Notes under the pieces: model-generated
The model's database searches: none
Told to the model about the DNA's origin: nothing
The model's input: the letters and a program-made list of their open reading frames with translations, nothing else
Made by a program: the position numbers and the translations under genes
Source of the DNA: Myotis daubentonii
Lineage: Eukaryota; Chordata; Mammalia; Chiroptera; Vespertilionidae
Length of the DNA stretch: 64,000 nucleotides
NCBI RefSeq assembly: GCF_963259705.1
Contig: NC_081840.1
Span: 114,052,074 to 114,116,073, forward strand
Direction: 5' to 3'
Shown here: piece after piece, positions 52,021 through 63,420 of the stretch
How positions within the stretch are numbered: position 1 is the first letter of the stretch
Layout of the letters: each line of letters opens with the position of its first letter

Positions 52021-52640
52021 AGATTTATTTTTAACAGCCTTGGTGAGTTGTAATTCACGTATTATACAGTTGACCCACTTAAATGGGATAGCCCGATGGT
52101 GTTTACTAGTAGTATATTCAGCGTTTTGCAACCATCACCACAATCAATTATAGAACATTTTCAACACTCGCAAAAGAAACCCATACCCATACCAGTCACT
52201 CCCCATTCATTCCAAACCCAGCCCGAGGCAACCACACATCTACTTTGTATGAATTTTCCTGTTCTGGACATTTATATCAATGGAATTATGCAGGATGTGA
52301 CTTTTGTGACTGCCTTCTTTGGCTCAGCACAGTGTTTGCAAGGGTCATCCATGTTGTACCATGTATCAGGACTTCATTCCTTTTTATGGCTGAGTAGTAT
52401 TCCAGTGCATGAATATGCTCCATTTTGTTTATCTGTTCACCAGGCAATGGCTAGTGGGCTGTTTCCACTTTGGGGCTATTATGGATAATGCTGCTCTGAG
52501 CTTTTATGTGCAAGTTTTTGTGTGGACATATGTTTTCATCTCTCTTGGGTAGATACCTAAGAGTAGAGCTTCTGGGTCATGTGGCCACTGTATGGTTAAT
52601 ATTTTGTGTAAATGTCAGACTATTTTCCAAAATGGCAGAT
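52021..52640 (-). pseudogene. L1 LINE 3' end and ORF2 tail, antisense
   Basis: 'gagttgtaattcacgtatta', 'caaccatcaccacaatcaat', 'gaacattttcaacactcgca', 'ctttttatggctgagtagta' and 'gtttccactttggggctatt' are the reverse of an old L1 3' UTR and the last part of ORF2. The ORF2 tail codes on the minus strand for the end motif around 'MEYYSAIK', with substitutions and no intact frame. Confidence 0.85.
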
Positions 52641-52776
52641 AGTCCTGACTAGGCTGCTGGCAGTCCTCTGAGCGGGAAAGATGGATGTTGAGGGCCAGGG
52701 TAGGCATTGAGTTTGGGCATCAGGCCAGGATTTTCCAAAATAAACACTGCAAGGAAAATGCTTCAACAGGTAAAGT

Positions 52777-53005
52777 AGCCGAAACCGGTTTGGCTCAGTG
52801 GATAGAGCGTCGGCCTGCGGACTGGAAGGTCCCAGGTTCGATTCCGGTCAAGGGCATGTACCTGGGTTGCGGGCATATCCCCAGTGGGAGATGTGCAGGA
52901 GGCAGCTGGTCGATGTTTCTCTCTCATCGATGTTTCTAACTCTCTATCTCTCTCTCTTCCTCGCTGTAAAAAATCAATAAAATATATTAAAAAAAAAAAA
53001 ACAAA
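52777..53005 (+). mobile_element. Ves SINE, young-looking
   Basis: Close in sequence to the copies at 1387 and 31357 (shared 'gatagagcgtcggcctgcgg', 'ggttcgattccggtcaaggg'). It ends 'aaaaaatcaataaaatatat' plus an A tail. A perfect 12-base duplication 'aacaggtaaagt' flanks it (52765-52776 and 53006-53017). Confidence 0.97.
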
Positions 53006-53017
53006 AACAGGTAAAGT

Positions 53018-53693
53018 CATCGGAGGGAAGAGGCGCCCTGTTAATTAAAGGGGGCAGCAGAGGGGTTAATAGTGGAAGGGAGCTTGGGGAGTTTCCCAGT
53101 GCAGAAGCTTCCCACTACAGCCCCAACATCGGTGCCTTGTCTGCTCTGTGCAGGCATAGGCGCAGGGCTGGCCCTGAGCAGACTTGAGAAGCCAGTGCTC
53201 TGCCTGGTATGGATCTGGGGGTGGAGGGGATGATCTCAACACGCTGAAATGTTCTTTGCCAGTCTCTGAACTCTCAGCTGCAGGGACATGGCCTTTCTAG
53301 CCATAATTAGAAATAAGGCTTAAAAAGCAGACTCCTGGGGAGAGAGCCCAGCACATGGCAGTACATGAGCACTGGGACCAGGCTTCCTCTGGGGGAGGGG
53401 CGGGGAGGGGCGGGGAGGCCCACCCAGAAGCCACGCCGGCTGGAGCCTCCTCCTGTGGCTGAGGGCTGAGAAAAGGCCTGCAGATAGTTGTGGGCCGTCC
53501 CAGACCACGGGGCCCAGCCAGGCCCACATCACCTTCCAACACAGAAAAGAGTTTCCCCTTTATTTTCCCCCCAATTCCCTTAAATTCTCACAAAACAATG
53601 CTGATGCCTTGGCCAAACACATTCCTTCCAAAACACAAACAAAGCCCCCTAACAAACAAGTAAACTAACCCCCCAAGACACCCTCCAAACACA

Positions 53694-53697
<4 letters not shown>
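53018..53697. other. Unique GC-rich DNA with a G-quadruplex-type motif
   Basis: Five runs of four or five G separated by single bases lie at 53391-53415 on the plus strand. No CpG-island texture or gene is recognised around it. Confidence 0.5.

Positions 53698-53746
<49 letters not shown>
53698..53746. repeat. (CA)n microsatellite
   Basis: About 24 pure CA units followed by interrupted 'ccacacacacc'. Confidence 0.98.
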
Positions 53747-53747
<1 letters not shown>

Positions 53748-53784
53748 ACACACACCAATCAGTTATTGAATGAGGTCATTCCAG

Positions 53785-53985
53785 AAACCAAGTTGGGTTC
53801 AGGCAGACCTGATGTGCTCTGTCCTTCACAAGCTGTGCTCTTTGGAGGAGTGGGTCTTCCTCTGGGAGCCTCCTCCCCTCACCTCTACTGACAGTGGGGA
53901 GACTACTGCCTGCCCTGTGGGTTATTAGAGGATTCAGCAAGACGGTTGAAGCCAAGCACCCAGCGCAGTGCCCGCACACAGCAGC
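53785..53985 (+). repeat. MIR SINE, sense, diverged
   Basis: 'aagttgggttcaggcagacc', then 'tgtgctctgtccttcacaag', then 'ggttattagaggattcagca' and 'cacccagcgcagtgcccgca' keep the MIR order from head to tail. Confidence 0.55.
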
Positions 53986-54279
53986 GTCTCTCTCCTCTGG
54001 CTCAGGTTCCATCTCTCTTCTCTCCCCCCATCTGCACATCGTCTTGGACGCTGATAATCCCGGAGAACTGGCACATTAGCGCACACCTGGAGAACAATGG
54101 GCCTGTCTTCTAACTCACACATTTTCAGTTTCCCTTCCTCGGGAACGCCAATCCCTTTGCCCGCCTAGCTCCTGGATGTGGCCAGCATCAGCCACGTCCA
54201 CTGGGATGGGCCTCGCTCCTCCGCTGATGCCCACTCTCTGGCAGAGAGCCGCTTTTCTGCTTCCCCCCCCCCCCCCGCT

Positions 54280-54560
54280 TCACTAATGAATAATGAAAGT
54301 GCCCTCAGACTCAGGCCCGCTCCTCCTGGCTCCAAGCCTCTGATATATTTGATCCTAGATAGCATAATTTTTCACCTAAATGTGAATATATTTGCAAAAT
54401 GATAGAAAATAGTTCTGGCTTTGGTGATATAATATAGCCCTCCCCTCATCCTGGCTGCTATTTTGATTGTGACTTAAATGAATGAGGCCATCAATAATTA
54501 TTTTATTGAACAGACATATAAAAAATGAGTCCTGGCTAAAGTCATTTCCCTGACAGAGCC
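54280..54560. other. Candidate conserved noncoding element
   Basis: Repeat-free and AT-rich in a GC-rich setting, with 'ttcactaatgaataatgaa', 'gaggccatcaataattatt' and 'gatcctagatagcataat'. A C run (54267-54278) bounds it on the left. Enhancer-like by texture only. Confidence 0.33.
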
Positions 54561-55235
54561 GCCCCTGCATTGTGGGCAGTCGACCTTTGCAGCACTAAGC
54601 TGGCTGAGGAGCGCTGCGGGGGCTGATTCCGTACCCCTGGTCCCCTTCTGTGGGTTTTCCCAGGGCTCTGGGTGCAGGGGAAGGCTGACCTGCAGGCTGC
54701 AGTGGGAAGCAGGGAGTCAGACCCCTGCCAGGGTTCCGTGGACTTCCCACAGCATCTCCTGCATTATTGCTTTCCCCACTGAATGCAAAATGATTTATGT
54801 GCCCCGCTTCCAGGGAAGAGGAGTGACCCTCACAGTTCATGGGCACCACAGAGGTCCCCAGTCAGCTATGGGGTCTCCTAACTCCAGGAACAAAACATCC
54901 AGAACGAGTGCCTCTCTGAAGCCTCTTTTCATCTGCAGTTCTGCTCTCTCTGCTTGTGCCTTTTGGGGAGCAGGATGGCAGTGCCTCTCCAGGAAACCAG
55001 TTCCCTGCTGCACCCCTTGCAGGAGAGAATCAGGGTGCAAGCTGCAAAGCCCCAGGTGCCCTTAGGGGCTCCTCATCTGAGCACAGAGTCACACCCCACG
55101 TGCAAGGGACGCCAGCCTTTTCCATGTCTCTTGTGCTGAGCCGTGTCAGGTGCTGCACAGGGTGGGTCAGAACAACCGGCAGTCCACCACGAGTCTTAGC
55201 TTTGTCTACACACCACCTGTACTGTTATTTATTTT
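54561..55235. other. No recognisable feature
   Basis: GC-rich unique DNA. Several 60-100-codon frames on both strands overlap and have no recognisable content. Confidence 0.5.
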
Positions 55236-55247
55236 ATGAACTTTCTT

Positions 55248-55461
55248 TTTTTAAAAAATATTTTTATTGATTTTAGAGAGGAAAGGGGAGAGAGAGATAG
55301 AAACATCAATGATGAGATAGAATCATTGATCAGCTGTCTCCTGCACGCCCCCCACTGTGGTCAAACCTGCAACCTAGGCATGTGCCCTGACCTGGAATTA
55401 AACCATGACCTACTGGTTCATTGGTTGACACTCAACCACTGAACCATGCTGGCTGGGCTTG
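55248..55461 (-). mobile_element. Ves SINE, antisense
   Basis: Tail 'tattgattttagagaggaaa' at the left, 'gaaacatcaatgatgagata' in the body, and reversed head 'cactgaaccatgctggctgg' at the right. Flanks 'atgaactttctt' (55236-55247) and 'ataaactttctt' (55462-55473) agree at 11 of 12 bases. Confidence 0.95.
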
Positions 55462-55473
55462 ATAAACTTTCTT

Positions 55474-57904
55474 AAGTCAACTAACATTTTTAACTTTGCC
55501 CCATTCTAGGCAATAAATCCATTAATCCACTGTTTGATGTATTCGCCCTATTTTTCTAATGCACACCAAAATTAACAGCACAATTCAAATAAAAACCTGT
55601 GCATCCTGGTAACAACCATCTGGTAAGCATCAGGGATCTGTGAGCCTGGGTGAGGCTCGAGCTGGCGGAAGCAGAGGTGAACTGGGAAGGGACAATGCAT
55701 CGCCCATCTCGTTTGCCTCCCTCTCCCAGCCCCCTGAAAACCAGCCTGGTGTGAGGGCCATCCTGAGGGCCACTTGCCTCTGGAACTTGATGGCCATGTG
55801 AGCAAAGGCCTGGGTGGGACAGTCTGTGTCACCACGTCTGCAATGCCCCACCCACCCCAAGCCCCATGACATGGGCAACCTCAGTCCAGATGGCCCGTAC
55901 TGACTCCTTTTTTCTTTCTGGGGCTGTATGTAATTTGCTTTATTTCTGAAATAAAGCCACCTCCCCTCCAGCTTCTGCACAAAATGGAGCTCAGCCTCCC
56001 CGCTTCAGGGGAGACAAACAGGGCTGGTAGCTAATCTCCACAGGGAAATGGCCTGAGGGGACAGAGAGAACAAACTGGGAGCGCAGGACTCAGAGGGGCA
56101 AAGATTCCAGAAATCTTAATGTCCCGAACTCCAGCCTGAAATTCCTGCTAGCCTCCAGAGAGATTCATTCCCCAGTGAGGGCTGATCAGGCCTCCCAGGT
56201 GCACCCCTCCCCGGCTCCCCCCCCCCCCAGTCCCGCCCTTCCTCTGTTCTCTGCAAACCTCCATCCCCAGAGGCCTGGCCTCAGGCAGCAGGGCAGCCCA
56301 GACTGGGGGGCCCAGGCTGGGACCACGGGCTGAGCCAGGAGTTGCCAGTGTGAGTGAACATTACTTGGGGGTGACCAAATGCTGTGAACCTCATGATTTC
56401 CCCAGAGACCATTGGGCTGCCTGAGACCATCTGGTTCCCCCAGGACACGCGTCGGATTCCAGGGCCTGAAGGGGCCGGTGGGCATACAGGAGGGAAAGAT
56501 GACCCTTCTGAAGGTACTGTCACTAAATGACAGACATAGAACTAGCACATGCTAAAGAGAACACTCCATGGGCACATCCAGCGTGCGAGCCCGGCCTCGA
56601 GGATGTGGGCACCATGTAAAGTGCTGAGTGGTGGGGAGCGCAGAGGGCAAAGGCTGGGCTCTCTCCAGGACACACATCCACGGTGGCTGTTCTCTGCAAA
56701 CCTGTCCTGTCGGAATCCAAGGCCCCTGCACGCCATCGGGTGCTTTTGTGCACATTACATAAAGGGCCCCTTCCTCTGGGGGATGCAGACTGCCCCAGAT
56801 GCATGGTGCTGAGTGGAACACGGCTGCATCCTGGCCGCCACAGATCCCTCGTGGGGGCATGTGTGTGCGTGGCCAGGCCTGACTCCTGGAACTCCCGGCA
56901 TGTACTCAGCCTGCTCTGGTTCAAAGGACACAGTCTCTCACCCTGCCAACTAAAGTCAACAAACAAACAAAAGCCTAAAGTGGACCTGGCATGTGACAGC
57001 CAGAGGCCGTGTGTCTCAGAGCCACCAGCAGGGATATGAGGAGCCCGCACCACCAGAGGCCTCTGCAGAGCCCAGAAGCGTGGCAGTGGGAGCCCAATGC
57101 CAGGCGGAGGCAACGCGGAAACAGAGACACCCCCCCCCCCCCGACCATGGTCTCCGCTCCAGAAGAGGCATGTCCCAGCCTGGGCACCAGCCTCGGCTCA
57201 GAGCACGGGGCACAGCTTCCTCAATGGGACTCACAGAGCCTCGGTTCCCGACCTGTGGGTGGGTGGCAGACGGCCGGTTCTGCCCAGCTCCCAGGACAGG
57301 CCCCAAGGCTGGGTGGCGCAGGGGGTTTCAGTGCGGAGAAGTGACTTCCCTCGCACCTTTCTGCGGCGGGGCTTTTGCTCCCGGACACAGTGTGGCTAAA
57401 TGACAGGCTGCAGAGGGACAGGCGGGAGCACAGCAGGCCCATCATCCGGCAGCGGCTTCTCCCCGCCCCCCAGTCTGCCTCCTGCTCCTCACTCCCCGTC
57501 TCTGTTGTCTCTCTTCCTCCAGCCCCCACCTCTTTTCTTCTTCTGTGTCCCTTTTCTTTGTCTCATCTGCTTCCTTTCTCTTCCCCCTTCGCATCCATTC
57601 TTGCGTTTCTGCTCCTCTCTGTCTCCTCTGGGGAGCTGAGAGATGGAGCAGGCCAGCTTGCTGAGGCCACCAACCCGGGCCGCCAGCGCTGGCAACCACA
57701 CTGGTCCCACAGGGACCAGTAACTGCCGGTTTCTGCTGTCCCATTCAGGGTGACAGCGGCAGTGATGGAGCTATGGCACCGTCCTCAAGCTTGTCCTTTG
57801 GGTTTTCTGCTTCTCCAGGGACAGGGGCACTGGACACTGGCCGTCTGCAGAGACGTGGAGCCCGGGCCCCAAGGAGTGGCCGAGTGTGCGAGCACTCCCT
57901 CCCG
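55474..57904. other. GC-rich unique DNA, no gene recognised
   Basis: Short C runs lie at about 56218-56228 and 57129-57142, and a pyrimidine-rich stretch at about 57480-57640. The longest frame in the window (196 codons, minus, 56523-57113) lies here. It is compositionally random, has no recognisable domain, and overlaps other long frames on both strands. Confidence 0.5.
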
Positions 57905-58050
57905 GCGGCAGCGGGGCAGGACCCTGCTCTAAGAGCTTGCACACATTAAACGTCCCCACAACAGCCCTTGAGGCAGGTCCCCTTCCTACCCCCATGTCCA
58001 GGTGAGGGAGCTGAGAGTACAGAGAGGTGCCAGGCCTTGCCCACAGTGCC
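57905..58050 (-). repeat. MIR SINE, antisense
   Basis: 'cacacattaaacgtccccac' then 'aacagcccttgaggcaggtc' then 'gtgagggagctgagagtaca' is the reverse MIR. Confidence 0.65.
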
Positions 58051-58354
58051 GGCAGCACCGGGCCCGGCTGGTTCCACACACTCTGTTTTTCCAGCCCTCA
58101 CATTCCAGTTCTCGGGACAAGCTGGAGGGCGGGGCAGACAGTGTTCCTTCACCCACCTGCCCCCAAAACGGCCCTCCCTCCTGTCAGCTGACAAGTCAGC
58201 CTCCAGTGCTGGAGATTCAAAATTTTACCTTCTGTTCCAACGTAAACCCCTGCCCAGAGGGGACGAATCCTTCAGCCTTGGTCTTATCTGAATTTGGCAG
58301 AGAGGAAATACAAGGTTTGAAAACTCAGGGTGTCTAAAGGCTGGGAGTGTGGAG

Positions 58355-58535
58355 GGTGCTTTGCAGATCAGACTTCTCAGACTGAGACTTGCAGCAGAAC
58401 CTCCCGGAGGCCCTGCCCCAGAGTTTGGGGGTCATAAGCAGGGGTACAGTTCGAGCGCTAGCATTGCTAACATGTTGCCATGATGCTGCGGCTGGCTTGG
58501 GGCACCTCACTTTGAGAACTGTTGACTTAGAGAAG
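58355..58535 (+). repeat. MER5-like hAT fossil, sense
   Basis: 'cagcagaacctcccggaggc' then 'cctgccccagagtttggggg' then 'tgccatgatgctgcggctgg' and 'cactttgagaactgttgac' follow MER5 through its terminal 'cactttgagaaccactg'. Confidence 0.72.
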
Positions 58536-59935
58536 GGCAAGCTGGGTCCCCAGAGGCAGACATTTCCATCTCCACTGAGGCCAAAGGCAGTCGGGGGTCC
58601 CTGCAGGAGCCTGGCTGTGGTGACCCAGCCGCCTCCTGTGCTCTGGGCTGCTGTGCCCGGTCAAGATGAATAGCGCTCATTTGAGCCGAAGCCACACAGT
58701 GCGGAAAGCACCTCTGCACAGATCTATGGGGTTTTTATTAACTGTTTTACTGTCGCAGTTTCAGAATCAATCAAACAGAGTTGCCCTCGGGGGAACACTG
58801 GGGTTTGAGGGTGGGGCTCCTGGACTAAATGCAACACAGGCCAGGCCCAGACCTGGGGACTGGGGGGGGGGGGGGGGGGGTCACAGAGTGGGCAGAGGTG
58901 TCTGTGTCTTGTCCTTCCCCTGCTCTGTGAGCAGCAAGCTTTGTCCTCCCTCTGCACCACAGCCTCAACCCGCAACCCAGACCAGAACTAACCGCACACA
59001 TTTATTGGTCCTTGAACCAAACCCAAATATGAATTCCTTGTGAGCCACTTACCAAACCTATGAAAGACCATTTAAATGGGAAGAGAATCTATACTTCCCC
59101 AAACCCTTAACTCAAACAACCTGGGACTTCAGAAGGCTTCGACTTAGCATGGGTCATTGTTTTGGTGGGTCCGGCTCCCTGGCTGAACATATGCTAAGCC
59201 CAGGTTCAGCTGGAGAAACGGTGCTCCACAGTCCAGGAGAACAAGGCTCTCTGCACTGCACCCAGTCCTCCCAGGCACGCCCACCCCGCAGTGAAGGGGC
59301 CGCACGCTCCCCTCCCGCCCCGTCTCCAGGGCACATCTGCCCTGGCCTGTCTCCTGAACCAAGTGTGGGGCCTAAGCCCTGGCCAGCAGCTGAGCAGTGG
59401 GGCCCAGACCTCTCTGTGATCCGGGCTGAGGGGCCACAGACCCAGCTCCGGTGGCGCCCAGGTCCGCACGGCGCCTCCACAGCGGAGAGAACAGGCCTCT
59501 GCACAGTTGGGGCAGAGTGGGAGGAGCAGGGCACTGCCGCTGCCTTCAAAGGCCTGCGGGCGTGCGGCCTTCCCAAGGAGCACATGTGAAGGAAGTTGTG
59601 AGAACAGTGCTGGGTGGGGAAGTACAATATAAAATGTGTGATTTCTGACACCTTGTGCCCAGCGGGGCCACCTCTCTCTGGTGTCTATGCTTCCTGACCT
59701 TTGAGTGACACCAGAATGTGAAGCTGCATCTGCGTGAGTCCTGCTGCTTGGATTCACTGTTGTTCAAATGTGGTCTCCCTTCCTACCCACTCCCTCCTTT
59801 CCTTCCTTCCACTCTCTCTCTCCCCCGTCTTTGAGTTCCTTCCTCATGTGCCCACATCCACCTGCCTGGCTCCAGAGAGAGCCCTGCTCAAAGGTGGAGC
59901 GGGCCTCGGCTTCCCGTTTGCTTGAGAAGCGCTGC
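58536..59935. other. GC-rich unique DNA with a poly-G run
   Basis: A run of 19 G lies at 58862-58880. Opposed frames of up to 183 codons (minus, 59206-59757) overlap plus-strand frames and show no recognisable protein content. No repeat family is recognised. Confidence 0.5.
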
Positions 59936-60290
59936 AGGGGAATATTCTTCAGCCATAAAAAGGAATGAAGTAACCGACACACGGATGAGCCTCAGAAACG
60001 CCATGCCGAGCGAAGGAGGCCAGCGCTGAGGTCACACACCGCGCGCTTCCATCTGAACGAACCACCCAGGCAAATCCGGAGGCAGAAAGCAGATTGCCAG
60101 GGGCTGGGGGGAGGGGGGACGGGGAGTGGCAGCTTAGTGGGCATGAGGTTTCCTTTGGGGTTGATAAAAATGTTCTAAACTACACAGAGGCGATGGTTGC
60201 ACAACATTGTGAATGCACTAAATGCCACTGATTTGCACACTTAAACGGATTAATTTTACGTTATGTGAATTTTGCCTCAAACAAACAAAA
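59936..60290 (+). pseudogene. L1 LINE ORF2 tail and 3' UTR, sense
   Basis: 'ggaatattcttcagccataa' codes for the ORF2 end (E-Y-S-S-A-I-K-R-N-E). It is followed by the 3' UTR landmarks 'gattgccaggggctgggggg', 'gcgatggttgcacaacattg' and 'cacttaaacggattaatttt'. Only the last few dozen codons of the protein remain. The copy is unexpectedly rich in CpG between 59970 and 60080. Confidence 0.88.
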
Positions 60291-60599
60291 GAAGGCCTGC
60301 TTGGTCCCATTTCTCCTACCCTTGCGTGTCCAAGGTGCCTGCACTGCCCTGTTCTAGCAGCTCCTTGAGCTTGGGAAGAAAGTGTGTGGGGCTACTAGGC
60401 GCAGTCTCCGGAAGACACTGATAACAGCACCTGTAATTTGGGGGCCTTCTCAGGGAGCTTGACCCAGAGAAAAGGGAGAGATGACAAAGGTATTGAGTGA
60501 AAGGGAAAGGAAGGAAAGAGGGAGGGGACGCCAGGCCGAGGAAGCAGGAAGTGGACATCTGATGAGCCTCCGAGCCTGCCAGGTCCCGGACTGGGCACC
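60291..60599. other. No recognisable feature
   Basis: Unique DNA with a purine-rich patch (GA/GGA) at about 60495-60550. Confidence 0.45.
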
Positions 60600-60745
60600 T
60601 CACACCCAACTGCATCCTGAAAGATGTCACGCGAGATATGTGTTATGCTCCCAGTTTGCAGAAGAGGAGGCCAGCTCAGCAAGGGAGAGCAGGTGCCCAA
60701 GGTTGTGTGGCTGGCAGGTGGAGGTCTGGCTGGAGTCTGTGCTGC
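60600..60745 (-). repeat. MIR SINE, antisense
   Basis: 'ttatgctcccagtttgcaga' then 'gcccaaggttgtgtggctgg' then 'caggtggaggtctggctgga' is the reverse MIR core and head. Confidence 0.68.
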
Positions 60746-61124
60746 TAGCCCTGGCTACCCACACTGGGCTCCTGAGGAAAGGGCCCTTGGAAACGGTACT
60801 ACTCTGGGTCTGGGAGCCCTGCAAGGGGTGCTCCCACAGCCCGGCCCCAGCCTCAGTTCAACCCTCTACTTCTCCTCTGCCCTTTATAACCCGGCAATAG
60901 AGTCCTCGGGCTGGCCTGCCCAGCTGTGCACTTAGAAAGCCGGCTTCCTGCCTGCTTTCCAAGACTGACCGCACAGAGGACAGGGAAGTGGCTGTTTCAG
61001 GTAGCCAGGCCACAGAACGGCAGCTGCCTCCTGCCACTCTGCCACTGCTCATCCAGCGGTACAGTGGGGCCTGAGCCCTGGGCACCCAGAAAAGCTGGGC
61101 AATTCATCTGGGTCCTCTTTGATC
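60746..61124. other. No recognisable feature
   Basis: Unique GC-rich DNA; frames of up to about 100 codons without recognisable content. Confidence 0.45.
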
Positions 61125-61480
61125 AGACGCTAGCTGTATGGCAGGCACCTTGCTGGGCATTAGCGATGCAGTCACGCGCTCAGGCCTTCCACCTTCTAGG
61201 GCAAGACAAACAATAAGGAGGAAGGAACAGTCACACAAATCTGTGCCAGGAGGAGAAGAGAAACAGGTGGGATGGGAGAGGACTAGTGGGGGAGGGGGAG
61301 GAAGCAACATCGGATGGTTCATGGAAAGCCTTTCTGAGGAGGTGGCATTTGTGCAGAGACTGGAATGAAACTCAGGGGAAGAGCATTCCAGGCAGAAAGA
61401 ACAGAAGGTATGTGGTCTCTGAGTGGCCAATACACTTGCTCTGTTTAAGGAATAACAAGAAAGCCCGTGTGGCTGGAGAG
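61125..61480 (-). repeat. L2 LINE 3' end, antisense
   Basis: 'tggcaggcaccttgctgggc', 'aagcctttctgaggaggtgg', 'catttgtgcagagactggaa' and 'gaagagcattccaggcagaa' are a clear antisense L2 end. Confidence 0.85.
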
Positions 61481-61759
61481 GAGTGAGCAGGAGCTGGAGA
61501 CACCAGCCACGGCGCCTGTGGGAGGGACAGGAAGAAGCGGGTGGCTGTGATTCCCGCCTGATGGGAGCCTCTGGGGAGGTGCGTAGAGGAGTGGCACCAA
61601 CCCATCAACCGATAGTAGCTGACAAGGAGGGTACCAGCAGCTGTGTGGACAGTAGCTTGCGGGGGGCAGGAGGAGAAGCAGGGCACACCACTTTCCCAGT
61701 CACTTCTTGAACCCCTGGGCCCTGAGGGTTTTGCAGTGTTGGAGGCTGTGGGAGAGGTG

Positions 61760-61895
61760 ACTGTGTGGTGGTTAGAGCACAGCCTCTGTGTCTCTGTTTC
61801 CCCATTTGCAAAGTTAAAAAAATAAACACCTCTCTCAAGGCTGTTTTGAGAATTAAGTGGCGGGACTTAGAAAGCACTCCAGGTGTGCCAGCTGT
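61760..61895 (+). repeat. MIR SINE, sense
   Basis: 'gtggtggttagagcacagcc', 'gtttccccatttgcaaagtt' and 'gctgttttgagaattaagtg' follow MIR, but the central part between head and core is missing. Confidence 0.75.
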
Positions 61896-62014
61896 TACCA
61901 GTCCCCTTGGGGGTGCAAAGGCTCCTGGCTGGAGAATGATGGGCTAAAGCGTGGCGAGTGGCGCTGCCATTGGCCTTGCTCCTTCTCCCTCTGTGTAAAA
62001 AGAGAATTCATTAG

Positions 62015-62365
62015 CGTATCTTTTTAAAAAATCTTTATTGTTCAGATTATTACAGATGTTCCTCCCCCCGCCATAGCTCCCCTCCACCCGGTTCCCACCC
62101 CATCCCAGGCCTTCGCACCCCCACTCTGTCCTCGTCCATAGAAAGTCCCCTTCCAGCTTTAACACCAATCTCCCTGGCCTACAACAGAAAAGGCAAACAA
62201 TTGAATAGCTGTCATGCCTTGAGAGACCATGTGGTATGGCATTCACTCTTTCTAATAATCCAGTGGGAGAATCTTCTCCCCTCCATGCACAAAGACTAGT
62301 GTCTTTATCTTTTTCCTTAGTCGCACTAGTATTATTTGTTCACCTATTAGCTAAATCTAGTGGAG
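62015..62365 (-). repeat. Bat L1 3' end, antisense (probable)
   Basis: It begins T/A-rich ('tttttaaaaaatctttattg'), then 'cagattattacagatgttcc', then C-rich text ('ccctccacccggttcccacc', 'ccaggccttcgcacccccac'). This resembles the reversed 3' UTR of L1 elements in vesper bats as I remember them. The match is not strong enough for a subfamily. Confidence 0.5.
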
Positions 62366-63399
62366 AATAAATTTTCGTTTTATTTTTATTTCATGAGAAC
62401 TTTTCACTCCTGGGCCTGTGTTCTGTGTGTCTTTGGAAGAGAAGCTCCCACAGGTGCCCAGGATGGCCTTTCACACGGGTTAGAATTCAGAAACACAGAG
62501 AGTAGAAGGAAAATGCTGTTCCTAGCCCAAAACTGAGGCCATCGAGTTCCATGATTTCTTTCCTTGCACCAAGATCAACGGGAGTTAATATGGAGATTTC
62601 CCGAGGTTGCCCCTGGGGACCAGTAGGGACCCCCAGTGCACGCCCCCAGAGCTGGAGAAACATGGTTGCCACAGAGCTCCCTGCAGTTCTCAAAGCCATG
62701 GAGCTGCTGATTATCGGAGAGAAAGGAAGGCAGGGGCAGGAGGCAGGCACCACAGTCACAGCAAGGTGGAGATGGAAGGAAAAAGGAGCAAGCACACACC
62801 TTGCTTACCCTTTAGGCCAGACCCTGCATTCGGTGTTTTCAGATGCAGTAGCCAGTGGAGGAGAAAGGGCAGGATAATAAACAGACGATGGACCAAATAT
62901 AGGCAGGACTATAAATCAGTTAGTGGTTTCATAGCTCACTGAACAAACCTAACCCCAGTGGGTTGATGGATGGTTCCATTTCTGCTAGAGAGAGGCCACC
63001 AGTGGCTGCCTTCACGGTCTCCTCTTGGCCCTGAACTCATCAGCACGTGTGCGCCAGCCACTGGACGGGTGTGGACACAGACAGGGCCTGTGACACAGTG
63101 GGAGGGAGGTAGATACCCCCGGTGTTTCAGAGTCAGCCCTTCTCATCCTAAGAACAGACAGAACTTGATCAAAGCCAGGCGTAGGGCACAGTTCCCCAGC
63201 TCCCCGTGCTGTGCCGCGCTGACCACCTAGGGCTCCTGTGATCCTGGCAGGCTGGGGCCAGCAGCTGATTCTAGCAAGATAGACCCTAACAGGGATGTGT
63301 TGCATGTTACACTTCAGGTCCAGAAAAATTGATTGCCTAAGTACAGGATGCATGAGGCTGGCTTGTAGCCGGTCTTGTGTAGAAGACCTGGCCGTAAGT
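62366..63399. other. No recognisable feature
   Basis: Unique DNA. Frames of about 110 codons on both strands overlap, with no recognisable protein. Confidence 0.5.
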
Positions 63400-63420
63400 G
63401 GGGGGGGGGGGGGGGGGGGG
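63400..63420. repeat. Poly-G run (21 bases)
   Basis: An uninterrupted G run followed by 'cgtgtc'. Length in the assembly may not be exact because such runs are error-prone. Confidence 0.95.

Noticed and set aside
52021..52640. Possible functional L1
   Set aside because: Only the end of ORF2 and the 3' UTR remain, with many substitutions and no intact reverse transcriptase.
56523..57113. 196-codon minus-strand frame, the longest in the window
   Set aside because: GC-rich DNA gives long chance frames. Others overlap it on both strands, and the product has no recognisable domain or periodicity.
57000..57470. Possible CpG island
   Set aside because: GC-rich but CpG density is only moderate and patchy, with no transcript start features.
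59206..59757. 183-codon minus-strand frame
   Set aside because: It overlaps several comparable frames on both strands with no domain, splice or repeat-independent evidence.
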